Assembly: GCF_019049855.1 (NCBI RefSeq)
Contig: NZ_JAHLSY010000009.1
Coordinates: 30,842 to 94,841 of the forward strand
Source of the DNA: Hydrogenophilus thiooxidans
Lineage (GTDB): Bacteria > Pseudomonadota > Gammaproteobacteria > Burkholderiales > Rhodocyclaceae
Direction: 5' to 3'
Length of the DNA stretch: 64,000 bases
The notes beneath the pieces are model-generated. The model was not told the origin of the DNA and did not search any database. It worked only from the letters and a program-made list of their open reading frames with translations. This document shows, one piece after another, positions 12,268-22,358 of the stretch. Position 1 is the first letter of the stretch. Each line of letters opens with the position of its first letter. The position numbers and the translations under genes were made by a program.

Positions 12268-12653
12268 CTCTGTTTTTTCCTCAAGGCTTGCCGACGCGCG
12301 CGCCGAACGAACGCCGCGGTATCGTTGGTTTTAGAGGTTTTCGCGTGCGTGGCGCGCGGGGATTCCGCGCGCTTTTCTGGGTTGGGTCGCCAAACGACCA
12401 AGAGGTTACCCAGCATCTGCACCGGAGCGCAATCGAGCGTGTCGCAGATCGTTTCCAGATATTGGGCGCGAACGGCGCGCTCGGCACCCGAAACGCGGAT
12501 TTTGATCAGTTCATGCGCGGAGAGTGCTCGGTCGATTTCGGCCAGCACGGCTGGCGTCAGCCCTTTGCTGGCGATCATCACGACCGGTTTCAGATGGTGG
12601 GCCTGCGCCCGCAAGGCTCTTCGCTGGTCCGAATCGAGGGTCAGTGCAGCCAT
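12258..12653 (-). CDS. yhbY: Ribosome assembly RNA-binding protein YhbY (CRM domain)
   Basis: Small RNA-binding protein associated with 50S subunit precursors. The 131-residue product has the CRM-domain marks: [28 protein letters not shown], then [10 protein letters not shown] and the terminal [15 protein letters not shown]. The C-terminal tail is basic and low-complexity ([12 protein letters not shown]), longer than in the E. coli protein. An upstream in-frame GTG would add six residues, but ATG 12653 fits the family start ([15 protein letters not shown]). It is divergent from rlmE, the usual neighbour, and overlaps the end of greA tail to tail. Confidence 0.92.
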   Translation of the reverse strand: MAALTLDSDQRRALRAQAHHLKPVVMIASKGLTPAVLAEIDRALSAHELIKIRVSGAERAVRAQYLETICDTLDCAPVQMLGNLLVVWRPNPEKRAESPRATHAKTSKTNDTAAFVRRARRQALRKKQSHS

Positions 12654-12713
12654 GGTGGATCGTACTCTCACGATGCGCGGAAACGACGATTATCGCAGAA
12701 AACGTGACTCCTC

Positions 12714-13337
12714 ATGAAGAAACACCGCAGTAAAAAAGCTTGGCTCGACCGGCATGTGCACGACCCCTATGTCCAGCGCGCCGTACAGGAAGGGTACCGT
12801 TCGCGGGCTGCGTACAAACTCCTCGAGATCGACGAAAAAGATCACTTGCTACAACCCGGGATGCGGGTGGTCGATCTTGGGGCAGCGCCCGGGGCATGGT
12901 CGCAGATTGCAGCTGCTCGGGTTGCGCCAACCGGCAAGGTCTTTGCGCTCGATCGTTTGCCGATCGTGCCGCTTCCCGGTGTGACGGTGATCCAGGGAGA
13001 CTTCACCGACGAAGCGGTCCTGAAATCTCTGGAACGAGCGCTCGAGGGCGAACCGGTCGATCTCGTGCTTTCCGATATGGCGCCCAACCTCTCTGGGATT
13101 GCCATCACCGATGCGGCAAAAAGTTTTCATCTTGCCGAATTGGCGTTGGCGTTTGCGCTCGAGCACCTGACCCCGAGTGGCGCGTTCCTGGTCAAAGTGT
13201 TCCAGGGTCCAGGAATCGACGCATTCCGGCGGGAATTGCACGATGCGTTCCATACGGTGGTTCCGCGCAAACCCAAAGCGTCCCGTTCGGAAAGCAGCGA
13301 ACTCTATTTCTTGGGTAAACGACCCAAAGGGCGCTGA
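12714..13337 (+). CDS. rlmE: 23S rRNA (uridine-2552 2'-O)-methyltransferase
   Basis: Methylates U2552 of 23S rRNA late in 50S assembly, using S-adenosylmethionine. The 207-residue FtsJ-type protein has [18 protein letters not shown] and [13 protein letters not shown] at the start, the SAM motif [27 protein letters not shown] with the catalytic Asp, and FLVKVFQG with the catalytic Lys. It is followed by ftsH, as in E. coli, but a separate promoter for ftsH is visible in between. No strong ribosome site precedes the ATG. Confidence 0.96.
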   Translation: MKKHRSKKAWLDRHVHDPYVQRAVQEGYRSRAAYKLLEIDEKDHLLQPGMRVVDLGAAPGAWSQIAAARVAPTGKVFALDRLPIVPLPGVTVIQGDFTDEAVLKSLERALEGEPVDLVLSDMAPNLSGIAITDAAKSFHLAELALAFALEHLTPSGAFLVKVFQGPGIDAFRRELHDAFHTVVPRKPKASRSESSELYFLGKRPKGR

Positions 13338-13387
13338 TCCCATCTTGGGGAGCGCGTTGATCCCATTCCGGTGAGCGAATTTTTCTC

Positions 13388-13416
13388 TTGCCGTGTGGAA
13401 CCCAAGCGGTTAGAAT
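13388..13416 (+). promoter_or_regulatory. Sigma-70 promoter of ftsH
   Basis: TTGCCG, exactly 17 bases, then TAGAAT, about 44 bases before the ftsH start. Both boxes are close to consensus. No sigma-32-like box was recognised, though ftsH is a heat-shock gene in enteric bacteria. Confidence 0.6.
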
Positions 13417-13459
13417 CGACTCGAAGTAGCGTGCGTAGGTAGGTAGAAGGAGTCACCCT

Positions 13460-15415
13460 TTGAACGGCAGCAGTTTCTTTCGCAATCTGGCGATCTGGCT
13501 CGTCATCGGCATGGTGTTGATGACGGTCTTCAACCAATTCAACGATCGCACCGCGCCTGCGTCGACCATGGAATACTCCCAATTCATGGAAGCGGCGAAA
13601 GAGGGGAAGGTGACGAAAGCGATCATCGACGGGCGAACCGTGCGCGCCCTGATGAACGATGGCCGTCAGGTGACCGTCTACGCGCCGCCGATGGATCTGT
13701 GGATGGTTTCCGACCTGATGAAGTACGGCGTTTCCATTGCCGCGACGAAGCCGGAAGAGGGGCAGTCGCTCCTTACCAATATCTTCGTATCTTGGTTCCC
13801 GATGCTTCTGCTCATCGCAGTCTGGGTCTATTTCATGCGACAGTTGAGCGGTGGCGGGAAAGGGGGCGCGTTCTCCTTTGGGAAATCGCGGGCGCGTCTG
13901 CTCGACGAATCGAGCAATACCGTCACTTTCGCCGATGTCGCCGGTTGCGATGAAGCCAAAGAGGAGGTCCAAGAGCTCGTCGACTTTTTGAAAGATCCCA
14001 GCAAATTCCAGCAGCTCGGCGGCCGCATCCCGAAAGGGGTGCTGATGGTCGGACCGCCGGGAACCGGTAAGACGCTGTTGGCGAAAGCGATCGCAGGCGA
14101 AGCGAAAGTACCGTTCTTCAGCATCTCGGGTTCTGACTTCGTCGAAATGTTCGTCGGTGTCGGTGCCGCGCGGGTGCGCGACATGTTCGAACAAGCGAAA
14201 AAGCACGCCCCGTGCATCATCTTCATCGATGAGATCGATGCGGTCGGGCGGCAACGGGGAGCCGGGTTGGGCGGCGGCAACGACGAACGCGAACAGACGC
14301 TCAACCAACTTCTGGTCGAAATGGACGGCTTTGAAGGCAGTAGCGGCATCATCGTGATCGCTGCGACCAACCGCCCAGACGTCCTCGACCCGGCGCTCTT
14401 GCGGCCTGGTCGCTTTGACCGGCAAGTGGTGGTGTCGCTTCCTGACGTTCGTGGCCGCGAACAGATTCTCAAAGTCCACATGCGCAAAGTTGCGTTGGGT
14501 CCAGACGTCGACCCTGCGATCATCGCGCGGGGCACGCCCGGCTTTTCGGGTGCCGATCTCGCCAATCTGGTCAATGAAGCGGCGCTCTTTGCCGCCCGCG
14601 CCAACAAGCGCTATGTGGAAATGGAGGACTTCGAGCGCGCGAAAGACAAGATCCTGATGGGGCCGGAGCGGCGCTCGATGGTGATGAGCGAAGAGGAGCG
14701 GCGCAATACCGCATACCACGAAGCGGGGCACGTCGTGGTCGCGAAGCTCCTGCCCAAAACCGACCCGGTGCACAAAGTGACGATCATCCCGCGCGGCCGC
14801 GCGCTCGGGGTGACGATGCAACTTCCGGAAGGGGACCGCTACAGTCAAGACAAAGAGCGGCTCCTCAACACGATCGCGGTGCTCTTTGGGGGGCGGATCT
14901 GCGAAGAGATCTTCATGAACCAGATGACGACGGGCGCGTCGAACGACTTTCAACGGGCAACCGAGATCGCGCGGAAGATGGTGACCCAATGGGGAATGTC
15001 CGACACTCTGGGGCCGATGGTCTACGGGGAAGAGGAAGGGGAGATTTTCCTTGGTCGGGCGGTGACGACCCACCGCAACATCTCCGAAGCGACGATGCAG
15101 AAGGTCGATGCCGAGGTACGCCGCATCATCGATGAGCAGTACGCGCTCGCGCGCCGCTTGATCGAAGAGAACCGGGACAAGGTCATCGCCCTTGCCGAAG
15201 CACTGCTCGAATATGAGACGCTTGATGCCGACCAGATCGACGACATCATGGCGGGAAAACCGCCGCGTCCGCCGAAAAAACCGGAGACGAACCCGCACAA
15301 TGCGGCGCCACCGAGTGGCGAAGGGGTAGTTGCCGACGCGCCGGCGCCAGACGGAAAAGAGGCGCGCCCCGCTTCGCCTGGCGGGCAGCCGCCCGAAGCG
15401 GAACCAGCTGGATGA
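13460..15415 (+). CDS. ftsH: ATP-dependent zinc metalloprotease FtsH
   Basis: Membrane-anchored AAA+ protease that degrades misfolded membrane proteins and regulators. The 651-residue protein has two N-terminal membrane segments (about 8-26 and 115-132) around a periplasmic domain, Walker A GPPGTGKT near residue 198, Walker [16 protein letters not shown], the second region of homology with RPGRFDRQ, and the zinc site HEAGH near residue 420. The C-terminal tail is proline-rich and variable. Translation begins at TTG (13460), supported by GAAGGAG at 13446-13452 and by the match of [17 protein letters not shown] to FtsH starts. folP follows after 19 bases. Confidence 0.97.
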   Translation: MNGSSFFRNLAIWLVIGMVLMTVFNQFNDRTAPASTMEYSQFMEAAKEGKVTKAIIDGRTVRALMNDGRQVTVYAPPMDLWMVSDLMKYGVSIAATKPEEGQSLLTNIFVSWFPMLLLIAVWVYFMRQLSGGGKGGAFSFGKSRARLLDESSNTVTFADVAGCDEAKEEVQELVDFLKDPSKFQQLGGRIPKGVLMVGPPGTGKTLLAKAIAGEAKVPFFSISGSDFVEMFVGVGAARVRDMFEQAKKHAPCIIFIDEIDAVGRQRGAGLGGGNDEREQTLNQLLVEMDGFEGSSGIIVIAATNRPDVLDPALLRPGRFDRQVVVSLPDVRGREQILKVHMRKVALGPDVDPAIIARGTPGFSGADLANLVNEAALFAARANKRYVEMEDFERAKDKILMGPERRSMVMSEEERRNTAYHEAGHVVVAKLLPKTDPVHKVTIIPRGRALGVTMQLPEGDRYSQDKERLLNTIAVLFGGRICEEIFMNQMTTGASNDFQRATEIARKMVTQWGMSDTLGPMVYGEEEGEIFLGRAVTTHRNISEATMQKVDAEVRRIIDEQYALARRLIEENRDKVIALAEALLEYETLDADQIDDIMAGKPPRPPKKPETNPHNAAPPSGEGVVADAPAPDGKEARPASPGGQPPEAEPAG

Positions 15416-15434
15416 GCGTGGTGAAAAACCGTCG

Positions 15435-16286
15435 ATGAAACCCAAAACCGTCGATTACCCTCAGCCCCGCGTTTGGCACGCGGGGCGTTTCCGTTTGTCG
15501 TTGCGCGAGCCACTCGTGATGGCGATCGTCAACCTTACCCACGATTCGTTTTCGGGCGACGGGGTTGGCGACAACCTCTCCGCGGCACTCAAGCAGGCCG
15601 AAGCCGCGGTCGAAGCAGGCGCTGCAATTCTTGACCTCGGCGCCGAATCGACCCGCCCGGGGGCGCTGCCTGTCCCAGCAGAGGTGGAATGGCAACGGTT
15701 GGCGCCGGTGCTGCGGGAAGTGACGCGCTGGCCGGTTGCGATTTCGGTCGATACGCGCAAACCAGAGATCATGGCGCGTGCGGTTGCGCTCGGTGCGGAC
15801 ATTCTCAACGATGTTTCGGGCTTTCGCACTGCGGATGCGGTTCGCGTCGCTGCGCAGAGCGGTTGTGGCTTGTGTGTGATGCACATGAAAGGGGAGCCGC
15901 AAACGATGCAAGCAGCGCCGTACTATGACGATGTGGTCGGTGAGGTGCATGCGTTTCTCGATGCGCGGACCCGTGCGCTCGAAGCCGCAGGAGTGGCCCC
16001 CCAACGCATCGTCTGGGACCCTGGCTTCGGTTTTGGGAAGACGTTGGAACACAACGTGGCGCTTTTTCGTGCGTTGCCGCGTTTTGTCGCATCGTATCCC
16101 GTCCTCGTTGGTGTTTCGCGCAAACGGATGATTCAGGCGATCACCGGTCGGGACGAACCCAAGGCGCGCGTCTTTGGCAGTGTTGCCGCCGCGCTCAAAG
16201 CGGTGGCGTTGGGTGCTGCGATCGTGCGCGTTCACGATGTTGCGGCAACGGTCGATGCACTGCGCGTTTGGCGTGCGCTGGCGTGA
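15435..16286 (+). CDS. folP: Dihydropteroate synthase
   Basis: Condenses p-aminobenzoate with hydroxymethyl-dihydropterin diphosphate in folate synthesis; the target of sulfonamides. The 283-residue TIM-barrel protein has MAIVNLTHDSFSGDG, DLGAESTRPGA, ISVDTRKPEIMARAVALGADILNDVSGF, VMHMKGEPQTMQ, WDPGFGFGKTLEHN and VGVSRKRMI, all family signatures. The open frame begins inside ftsH; the ATG at 15435 is the only start between the ftsH stop and the first conserved motif. It belongs to the ftsH-folP-glmM cluster common in gamma- and betaproteobacteria. Confidence 0.96.
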   Translation: MKPKTVDYPQPRVWHAGRFRLSLREPLVMAIVNLTHDSFSGDGVGDNLSAALKQAEAAVEAGAAILDLGAESTRPGALPVPAEVEWQRLAPVLREVTRWPVAISVDTRKPEIMARAVALGADILNDVSGFRTADAVRVAAQSGCGLCVMHMKGEPQTMQAAPYYDDVVGEVHAFLDARTRALEAAGVAPQRIVWDPGFGFGKTLEHNVALFRALPRFVASYPVLVGVSRKRMIQAITGRDEPKARVFGSVAAALKAVALGAAIVRVHDVAATVDALRVWRALA

Positions 16287-16321
16287 ACGCGTAGCGAAAT
16301 AGCGGCTTTGTACGATCCCCC

Positions 16322-16330
16322 TGGTACAAT
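16322..16330 (+). promoter_or_regulatory. Extended -10 promoter of glmM
   Basis: TGGTACAAT, an extended -10, 27 bases before the glmM ATG. No good -35 sits at the right distance, which extended -10 promoters tolerate. Confidence 0.5.
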
Positions 16331-16357
16331 GGCACTTTTTTGAACTGGGTAATCTAT

Positions 16358-17716
16358 ATGGCTCGGTGGTTTGGCACCGACGGCATCCGCGGGCGTATTG
16401 GAGATCCCCACCTTGCGCCCGATTTCGTCGTTCGGTTGGGTTTTGCCGCGGGCAAGGTTTTGGCGCGCGCCCATACCGGTTTGCGACGCCCGACGGTCGT
16501 CATCGGCAAAGACACGCGGGTTTCTGGGTATCTCTTAGAAGCGGCGCTCGAAGCGGGGTTGGCCAGTAGCGGTGTCGATGTCTTGTTGACAGGCCCCTTG
16601 CCGACGCCTGGGATCGCCTACCTCACACGCGCGATGCGGCTCGATGCGGGAATCGTCGTCAGCGCGTCGCACAACCCCTATTACGACAACGGAATCAAAT
16701 TTTTCTCCGCAGCGGGGACGAAACTCGACGACGCGCTGGAAGTACAGATCGAAGAGTGGCTGGAAGCGCCCGTCGAATCGGTTACAGCAGACGCGTTGGG
16801 CAAAGCGAAGCGAATCGACGACGCCTCGGGGCGTTACATCGAATTTTGTAAGAATACTTTTCCCGCGGACCTTACGCTCGATGGCTGGCACCTGGTGCTT
16901 GATTGCGCTCATGGCGCAACGTACCAGGTAGCGCCGCACGTTTTTCACGAATTGGGCGCGAAGACCACGGTGATCGGCGCGGAACCCGACGGGTTCAACA
17001 TCAACCGCGCGGTGGGAGCAACCCATCCTGAGACGCTACAGCATGCGGTCGAAATGCACCAGGCCGACCTCGGGATCGCGTTTGACGGTGACGGGGACCG
17101 CGTGGTGATGGTCGACCGGGAAGGGCGGTTGTACGATGGCGACGCACTGTTGTTCGCAATCGTCCGCGACCGTTTGGCTGCGGGCGTTTCTGTTCCCGGG
17201 GTCGTGGGAACGGTGATGACCAATCTGGGGTTGGAGCGTGCGCTCGGTGCCTACGGTGTGCCGCTTGAACGGACTGCGGTGGGCGATCGTTTCGTCGCAG
17301 AGCGTTTGCGCAAACGGGGTTGGTGCTACGGCGGGGAGAATTCGGGGCATCTCCTCTGTTTGGACAAACACACCACGGGCGACGGGATTATCAGCGCGTT
17401 GCAGGTTCTGGCCGCGTTGGTGCGCTATGAGACGACCTTGGCCGAATGGACGGCGCCGTTACAGACCTATCCCCAAAGGTTGCGCAATGTCGTCTGGCCA
17501 AAGGGAGAGGACTGGCAAGCCCACGGGGCGCTTCGGGACGCCGTAGCGCTTGCCCAATCCCAATTGGCTGATCACGGTCGGATTCTGATTCGCCCGTCAG
17601 GCACCGAGCCGCTTTTGCGGATCATGGTCGAAGGGGAGGAGGCGGCGGTGGTCGACGCCATTGTGGAGGCGCTCGCGGAAACCGCGGAACGGGTTGCTCA
17701 ACAGGTGCGCCGGTGA
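16358..17716 (+). CDS. glmM: Phosphoglucosamine mutase
   Basis: Interconverts glucosamine-6-phosphate and glucosamine-1-phosphate, feeding UDP-GlcNAc, peptidoglycan and LPS. The 452-residue protein opens [14 protein letters not shown], carries the phosphoserine loop [17 protein letters not shown], the metal loop [13 protein letters not shown], the sugar loop GGENSGH and the phosphate-binding [15 protein letters not shown]. The frame opens six codons earlier, but MARWFGTDG is the family start. tpiA follows 29 bases on. Confidence 0.97.
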   Translation: MARWFGTDGIRGRIGDPHLAPDFVVRLGFAAGKVLARAHTGLRRPTVVIGKDTRVSGYLLEAALEAGLASSGVDVLLTGPLPTPGIAYLTRAMRLDAGIVVSASHNPYYDNGIKFFSAAGTKLDDALEVQIEEWLEAPVESVTADALGKAKRIDDASGRYIEFCKNTFPADLTLDGWHLVLDCAHGATYQVAPHVFHELGAKTTVIGAEPDGFNINRAVGATHPETLQHAVEMHQADLGIAFDGDGDRVVMVDREGRLYDGDALLFAIVRDRLAAGVSVPGVVGTVMTNLGLERALGAYGVPLERTAVGDRFVAERLRKRGWCYGGENSGHLLCLDKHTTGDGIISALQVLAALVRYETTLAEWTAPLQTYPQRLRNVVWPKGEDWQAHGALRDAVALAQSQLADHGRILIRPSGTEPLLRIMVEGEEAAVVDAIVEALAETAERVAQQVRR

Positions 17717-17745
17717 CGATTGCATTGGGGTGAGGAGTCTTTTCC

Positions 17746-18486
17746 ATGAAGTGGGTAATCGGTAACTGGAAATCAAACGGCACTTGGGCGCAGAACGAAG
17801 CGCTACTCGTCGCGCTCAAAGCGCTGGTTTTCGAGAAAACGCAGGTAGGGGTCTGTGTGCCGTACCCCTATCTGGCGCAAGCACAGCGAATGTTGCAAGC
17901 GCACAAGCTGCTCTGGGGCGCACAGAATGTCAGCCCGTTCGGCCCTGGGGCCTATACCGGTGAAGTGCATGCGGAAATGCTGCGCGATTTCGGATGCCGA
18001 TTGACCATCGTCGGCCACTCGGAACGGCGGCAATATTTCGGTGAAACCAATGCGCAGATCGCCGAGAAGATCCAGCGACTCAATGCGGTGGAGATTACGC
18101 CGATCTGGTGTGTTGGTGAGACACTGGAAGAGCGGGAGCGCGGCGCCTGGCAAGAAGTCCTGCGCCGTCAGATTGTCGAGGTGGTCGAAATCGTCGGCGC
18201 CCCAGCGGTCGAAAACGTCCTCATCGCTTACGAACCCGTTTGGGCGATTGGAACCGGGCGCAACGCCACGCCCGAAGACGTCGCTGCGGCGCATGGTTGG
18301 TTGCGCAAGGTGCTTTCTGAGGTTGGGGCGCGCGCAGACCTTCCGATCCTCTACGGGGGAAGTGTCAAAGGAAGCAACGCTGCGGAACTCTTTGCCGTCG
18401 AGGGGTGTGATGGCGGTCTGATCGGCGGCGCGTCATTGAGTGCACCAGAATTTGCCGCGATCGTTGCGGCTGCTGAAAAGGAGTAA
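17746..18486 (+). CDS. tpiA: Triosephosphate isomerase
   Basis: Interconverts dihydroxyacetone phosphate and glyceraldehyde-3-phosphate. The 246-residue TIM barrel begins [13 protein letters not shown] (catalytic Lys and Asn), has [13 protein letters not shown] with the electrophilic His, and [17 protein letters not shown] with the catalytic Glu, then [11 protein letters not shown] for phosphate binding. A GAGGAG ribosome site precedes the ATG. It ends two bases before secG; tpiA-secG-tRNA-Leu-nuo is a conserved order in betaproteobacteria. Confidence 0.98.
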   Translation: MKWVIGNWKSNGTWAQNEALLVALKALVFEKTQVGVCVPYPYLAQAQRMLQAHKLLWGAQNVSPFGPGAYTGEVHAEMLRDFGCRLTIVGHSERRQYFGETNAQIAEKIQRLNAVEITPIWCVGETLEERERGAWQEVLRRQIVEVVEIVGAPAVENVLIAYEPVWAIGTGRNATPEDVAAAHGWLRKVLSEVGARADLPILYGGSVKGSNAAELFAVEGCDGGLIGGASLSAPEFAAIVAAAEKE

Positions 18487-18488
18487 CC

Positions 18489-18827
18489 ATGGGGGGTTTG
18501 GCTTTTTCGATCGTTCTGACGATTCACTTGGTCGTTGCCGTAGCATTGATCATACTGGTGTTGTTGCAACACGGTAAGGGCGCCGATGCCGGTGCCGCGT
18601 TTGGTGGCGGAAGCTCGGCAAGCCTTTTTGGGGCTTCCGGCGGAGCCACCTTTTTGAGCCGCACCACTGCGATCCTCGCCACGGTCTTCTTCTTGACCAG
18701 CTTGGCGATGACCTATCTGGCAAGCAAGACCCAGCTTTCGACTCCGTCTAGCGTCATGCAGCAAGAGGTTGGTGGTGCGGCACCGCAGCCGCAAACGCCT
18801 GCGCCGGATTCGAAAATCCCTCAGTAG
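18489..18827 (+). CDS. secG: Protein translocase subunit SecG
   Basis: Small inner-membrane component of SecYEG that helps SecA-driven export. The 112-residue protein has two membrane segments (about 5-25 and 55-75) around the conserved loop [34 protein letters not shown]. The C-terminal tail is proline- and glutamine-rich and poorly conserved, as usual. It starts two bases after the tpiA stop, so it is cotranscribed with it. Confidence 0.95.
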   Translation: MGGLAFSIVLTIHLVVAVALIILVLLQHGKGADAGAAFGGGSSASLFGASGGATFLSRTTAILATVFFLTSLAMTYLASKTQLSTPSSVMQQEVGGAAPQPQTPAPDSKIPQ

Positions 18828-18839
18828 CGGCACGAGGTA

Positions 18840-18867
18840 TTGCACTGCGGCAAAATTCCGGTATAAT
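18840..18867 (+). promoter_or_regulatory. Promoter of tRNA-Leu
   Basis: TTGCAC, 16 bases, TATAAT, ending 13 bases before the tRNA. The -10 is perfect and the spacing and distance to the tRNA 5' end fit a strong stable-RNA promoter. Confidence 0.75.
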
Positions 18868-18880
18868 TCGTTTCGTTGCT

Positions 18881-18965
18881 GCCGACGTGGTGGAATTGGT
18901 AGACACGCCATCTTGAGGGGGTGGTGGCGAAAGCCGTGTGAGTTCGAATCTCACCGTCGGCACCA
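18881..18965 (+). tRNA. tRNA-Leu (anticodon GAG)
   Basis: An 85-base type II tRNA. The seven-pair acceptor stem GCCGACG/CGTCGGC encloses a D arm (GTG/CAC), an anticodon stem CCATC/GGTGG around TTGAGGG (anticodon GAG, reading CUC/CUU), a long variable arm, and a T arm GTGAG-TTCGAAT-CTCAC. The CCA end is encoded (18963-18965). It has its own promoter and terminator and sits between secG and nuoA. Confidence 0.96.
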
Positions 18966-18970
18966 AACAA

Positions 18971-18998
18971 AAAAAGCCGCTAATAAGCGGCTTTTTTT
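18971..18998 (+). terminator. Rho-independent terminator after tRNA-Leu
   Basis: Stem AGCCGCT/AGCGGCT with loop AATA, preceded by five A and followed by seven T, starting five bases after the tRNA 3' end. It separates tRNA (and any secG read-through) from the nuo operon. Confidence 0.85.
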
Positions 18999-19004
18999 GT
19001 TGCA

Positions 19005-19133
19005 AAAAGAATTTTTATCAAAAAAAATTCAAATAACTTAGATTTTTTTGATAGCTCGTTTTTTGGCTTCGCGCTGCATTTAGAACCAAAAAGGTGTATC
19101 CTATCGGTCGCCCGAAGATGAGGAGCGGCCGTA
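19005..19133. promoter_or_regulatory. A/T-rich leader upstream of nuoA with inverted repeat
   Basis: Between the tRNA terminator and nuoA, 19005-19055 is almost pure A/T in a GC-rich genome. It contains an inverted repeat, ATCAAAAAAAAT (19017-19028) against ATTTTTTTGAT (19042-19052). TATCCT near 19097 could be a -10 for nuo but no good -35 is seen. The run looks like an UP element, a bent-DNA site or an operator for the nuo operon; which one cannot be told by eye. GAGGAG at 19120 is the nuoA ribosome site. Confidence 0.45.
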
Positions 19134-19505
19134 ATGGAAAGCTACTTTCCGGTCCTGGTTTTCCTGGTAGTCGCGCTGGCGATCGGCGTACTGCCGATGG
19201 TGTTTGGGTGGATCCTTGGCTCACGCCGTCCTGATCCCGAAAAATACTCCCCCTACGAATGCGGTTTCGAGCCGTTCGAAGACGCCCGTATCAAATTTGA
19301 CGTTCGCTATTACCTCATTGCGATCCTGTTCATTCTGTTCGACTTGGAAATCGCGCTCTTGTTTCCGTGGGGCGTTACGTTCAATGAAATGATCGCTGCA
19401 GGCGCAAACGCCTGGTACGCTTTTACTACTGTGCTGATCTTCCTGGCCGTGTTGGTCTTGGGCTATGCGGTCGAATGGAAGAACGGCGCGCTCGATTGGG
19501 AGTGA
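19134..19505 (+). CDS. nuoA: NADH-quinone oxidoreductase subunit A
   Basis: Membrane subunit of respiratory complex I, at the junction of the membrane arm and the quinone site. The 123-residue protein has three membrane segments and the conserved loop [33 protein letters not shown], with the Cys and acidic residues near the quinone channel. First gene of a complete 14-gene nuoA-N operon in standard order (19134-33284), with gaps under 20 bases and several overlaps. Confidence 0.97.
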   Translation: MESYFPVLVFLVVALAIGVLPMVFGWILGSRRPDPEKYSPYECGFEPFEDARIKFDVRYYLIAILFILFDLEIALLFPWGVTFNEMIAAGANAWYAFTTVLIFLAVLVLGYAVEWKNGALDWE

Positions 19506-19508
19506 GCG

Positions 19509-19988
19509 ATGGGCATTGAAGGAGTGATGCGCGAAGGGTTCATGACCACGTCGCTCGATACGGTCATCAACTGGACGCGGACGGGGTCGCTGTGGCCGAT
19601 GACCTTCGGGTTGGCGTGTTGTGCGGTCGAAATGATCCATGCCGGCTGTTCGCGTTACGATCTCGACCGCTTCGGCGTCGTTTTTCGTCCCAGTCCGCGA
19701 CAATCCGACCTGATGATCGTCGCAGGGACGCTCTGCAACAAAATGGCGCCCGCATTGCGCAAGGTTTATGACCAAATGCCCGAGCCGCGGTGGGTGATCT
19801 CGATGGGATCCTGCGCCAACGGGGGCGGCTATTACCACTACTCCTATTCCGTGGTGCGCGGATGTGACCGCATCGTGCCGGTCGATGTCTACGTTCCCGG
19901 CTGTCCACCCACGGCGGAAGCGCTTCTGTACGGCATCATTCAGCTTCAGAACAAAATCAAGCGCACGTCCACGATCGCGCGCATGTAG
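19509..19988 (+). CDS. nuoB: NADH-quinone oxidoreductase subunit B
   Basis: Carries the terminal iron-sulfur cluster N2 that reduces quinone. The 159-residue protein has the paired cysteines in [12 protein letters not shown], the third in [18 protein letters not shown] and the fourth in [12 protein letters not shown], so all four N2 ligands are present. Starts three bases after nuoA. Confidence 0.98.
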   Translation: MGIEGVMREGFMTTSLDTVINWTRTGSLWPMTFGLACCAVEMIHAGCSRYDLDRFGVVFRPSPRQSDLMIVAGTLCNKMAPALRKVYDQMPEPRWVISMGSCANGGGYYHYSYSVVRGCDRIVPVDVYVPGCPPTAEALLYGIIQLQNKIKRTSTIARM

Positions 19989-20002
19989 CCTAGGGGGCGT
20001 CG

Positions 20003-20593
20003 ATGAAAAGAACCGAAGCTTTGGTGCAACGACTGCGGAACCGGTTCGGCGATCAAGTCGTGGTGCAGGAGCACCACGGGGAAGTGACGATGACCGTCGA
20101 CAAAGACAACTATCTGGCGATCGCGCGAACGTTGCGCGACGATCCCGATTTTGCGTTCGAACAGTTGATCGACCTTTCCGGCATCGACTATGCCACTTAC
20201 GCCAACCGTCCGTGGCCGGGGCCCCGTTTCGCCGTTGCCGTCCATCTGCTTTCGCTCACCCATAACGTAAGGTTGCGGCTGAAGACCTTTGCGGTAGACG
20301 ACGACTGGCCGACCCTTCCTTCGTTGATCGAGATCTGGCCCAGTGTCGATTGGTATGAACGCGAAGCGTTCGACCTCTTTGGGATCCTCTTCGAAGGGCA
20401 CCCCGATTTGCGGCGCATTTTGACCGATTACGGATTCGTCGGCCACCCCCTGCGCAAAGACTTCCCGGTGACCGGCCATGTCGAAATGCGTTACGACCCG
20501 GAGAAAGGGCGCGTCGTCTATCAACCGGTGACGATCGAGCCGCGCGAAAACACGCCGCGAATCGTCCGTGAAGCGAACTACGGGGACGTGTGA
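20003..20593 (+). CDS. nuoC: NADH-quinone oxidoreductase subunit C
   Basis: 30-kDa-type peripheral-arm subunit. The 196-residue protein has the family signature around [36 protein letters not shown]. It is a separate gene, not fused to nuoD as in E. coli. Its stop lies three bases before the nuoD ATG. Confidence 0.97.
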   Translation: MKRTEALVQRLRNRFGDQVVVQEHHGEVTMTVDKDNYLAIARTLRDDPDFAFEQLIDLSGIDYATYANRPWPGPRFAVAVHLLSLTHNVRLRLKTFAVDDDWPTLPSLIEIWPSVDWYEREAFDLFGILFEGHPDLRRILTDYGFVGHPLRKDFPVTGHVEMRYDPEKGRVVYQPVTIEPRENTPRIVREANYGDV

Positions 20594-20595
20594 CG

Positions 20596-21849
20596 ATGGC
20601 CGAAATCAAGAACTTTACGATCAACTTCGGGCCGCAGCACCCGTCGGCCCACGGTGTCTTGCGCCTGATCCTCGAACTCGACGGGGAGGTGGTGGTGCGC
20701 GCCGACCCGCACATCGGGTTGTTGCATCGCGGTACAGAAAAATTGGCGGAAACCCGCACCTGGGTGCAATCGGTTCCCTATATGGACCGGTTGGACTACG
20801 TCTCGATGATGTGCAACGAACACGCCTACTGCCTGGCCATCGAGCGGCTGCTTGGGATCGAAGTGCCGATTCGCGCGCAGTACATCCGCGTGATGTTCGA
20901 TGAAATCACGCGCATCCTCAACCACCTTCTCAATATCGGTACCCATGCGCTCGATATCGGCGCGATGACGATGGTGCTCTATACCTTCCGTGAGCGCGAA
21001 GATCTGATGGATGCGTATGAGGCGGTCTCCGGTGCGCGGATGCACGCAGCGTACTATCGCCCAGGCGGGGTGTACCGCGACCTGCCGGACGAAATGCCCA
21101 AATACACCGTCAGCAAATACAAAGACGAAAAACGGGTCAAGGAGCTCAATCGCGCTCGTGAAGGGTCGCTGCTCGACTTCCTGGAAGATTTCTGTGAGCG
21201 GTTCGAAGGGTATCTCGACGACTACCATACGCTCCTTACCGACAACCGCATCTGGAAACAGCGGACCGTGGGGATCGGCGTGGTCTCCCCGGAAGAGGCG
21301 CTGGCGTGGGGATTCACCGGGCCGATGCTGCGCGGCTCTGGCGTGGCGTGGGACCTGCGCAAGAAGCAGCCCTATGAAGTCTACGATCAGCTCGAATTCG
21401 ATATCCCGGTGGGGACCAACGGTGACTGTTACGACCGCTACCTGGTGCGCATGGAGGAGATGCGGCAATCGAACCGCATCATCAAACAGTGCATCGACTG
21501 GTTGCGGAAAAACCCCGGCCCGGTGATCACGGACAATTACAAAGTGGCGCCGCCTCCCCGCGAGAAGATGAAAACGGGGATGGAAGAGCTGATCCACCAT
21601 TTCAAGTTGATGACCGAAGGAATCCACGTGCCGCCAGGTGAGGTTTATGCCGCAGTGGAACATCCGAAAGGGGAGTTCGGCGTCTACGCGATCTCCGATG
21701 GTGCCAACAAACCCTACCGGGTCAAACTGCGCGCCCCCGGGTTTGCGCACCTTTCGGCGATGGACAAGATGGCGCGCGGACATTTGATTGCGGACGTCGT
21801 TGCGATCATCGGCACCATGGATATCGTCTTCGGCGAAATCGACCGCTAA
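20596..21849 (+). CDS. nuoD: NADH-quinone oxidoreductase subunit D
   Basis: 49-kDa-type subunit that with NuoB forms the quinone-binding pocket; related to NiFe-hydrogenase large subunits. The 417-residue protein starts [31 protein letters not shown] and holds the conserved [12 protein letters not shown] and the C-terminal [13 protein letters not shown] at 20590 is in frame, but the ATG at 20596 matches family starts. Confidence 0.98.
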   Translation: MAEIKNFTINFGPQHPSAHGVLRLILELDGEVVVRADPHIGLLHRGTEKLAETRTWVQSVPYMDRLDYVSMMCNEHAYCLAIERLLGIEVPIRAQYIRVMFDEITRILNHLLNIGTHALDIGAMTMVLYTFREREDLMDAYEAVSGARMHAAYYRPGGVYRDLPDEMPKYTVSKYKDEKRVKELNRAREGSLLDFLEDFCERFEGYLDDYHTLLTDNRIWKQRTVGIGVVSPEEALAWGFTGPMLRGSGVAWDLRKKQPYEVYDQLEFDIPVGTNGDCYDRYLVRMEEMRQSNRIIKQCIDWLRKNPGPVITDNYKVAPPPREKMKTGMEELIHHFKLMTEGIHVPPGEVYAAVEHPKGEFGVYAISDGANKPYRVKLRAPGFAHLSAMDKMARGHLIADVVAIIGTMDIVFGEIDR

Positions 21850-21860
21850 AGGAGTTTTCG

Positions 21861-22358
21861 ATGCTCTCACCAGAGGCGTTGGCCCGCATCGACCGTGAAA
21901 TCGCCAAATACCCGGCGGGGCAGAAGCAGTCGGCGGTGATGGCGGCGCTACGGATTGCGCAAGAAGAGAAAGGGTGGCTTTCGGAAGAGACGATCGCGTT
22001 CGTCGCGGACTATCTCGAGATGCCGCCAGTCGCGGTCTATGAAGTCGCCACTTTCTACAACATGTACGATTTGGCACCAGTAGGCAAATACAAACTCACG
22101 GTGTGCACCAATTTGCCCTGTGCGCTCTCTGGCGGCTACCACGCGGCAGAACACCTCAAGGAGCGCCTCGGCATCGATTTCAACGAGACCACACCGGACG
22201 GCCTTTTCACACTGAAAGAGGGTGAGTGCATGGGCGCTTGTGGAGATGCTCCGGTGCTGCTCGTCAATAACCACCGAATGTGCTGCCGGATGACACGCGA
22301 ACGGCTCGACGCCCTTTTGGAAACCCTCAAGCGCCAAGCCACGGAGAATACCCAATGA
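21861..22358 (+). CDS. nuoE: NADH-quinone oxidoreductase subunit E
   Basis: 24-kDa-type subunit with [2Fe-2S] cluster N1a. The 165-residue thioredoxin-like protein has the ligand cysteines in [13 protein letters not shown] and [26 protein letters not shown] precedes the ATG. The stop overlaps the nuoF start (ATGA). Confidence 0.97.
   Translation: MLSPEALARIDREIAKYPAGQKQSAVMAALRIAQEEKGWLSEETIAFVADYLEMPPVAVYEVATFYNMYDLAPVGKYKLTVCTNLPCALSGGYHAAEHLKERLGIDFNETTPDGLFTLKEGECMGACGDAPVLLVNNHRMCCRMTRERLDALLETLKRQATENTQ

Noticed and set aside
13304..15445. 713-codon open frame on the minus strand opposite ftsH
   Set aside because: Mirror of the strongly conserved ftsH frame; charged, low-complexity translation with no family features. 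Such shadows are expected in GC-rich coding DNA.
20578..22077. 499-codon open frame opposite nuoD and nuoE
   Set aside because: Antisense to two certain nuo genes and spans their border.
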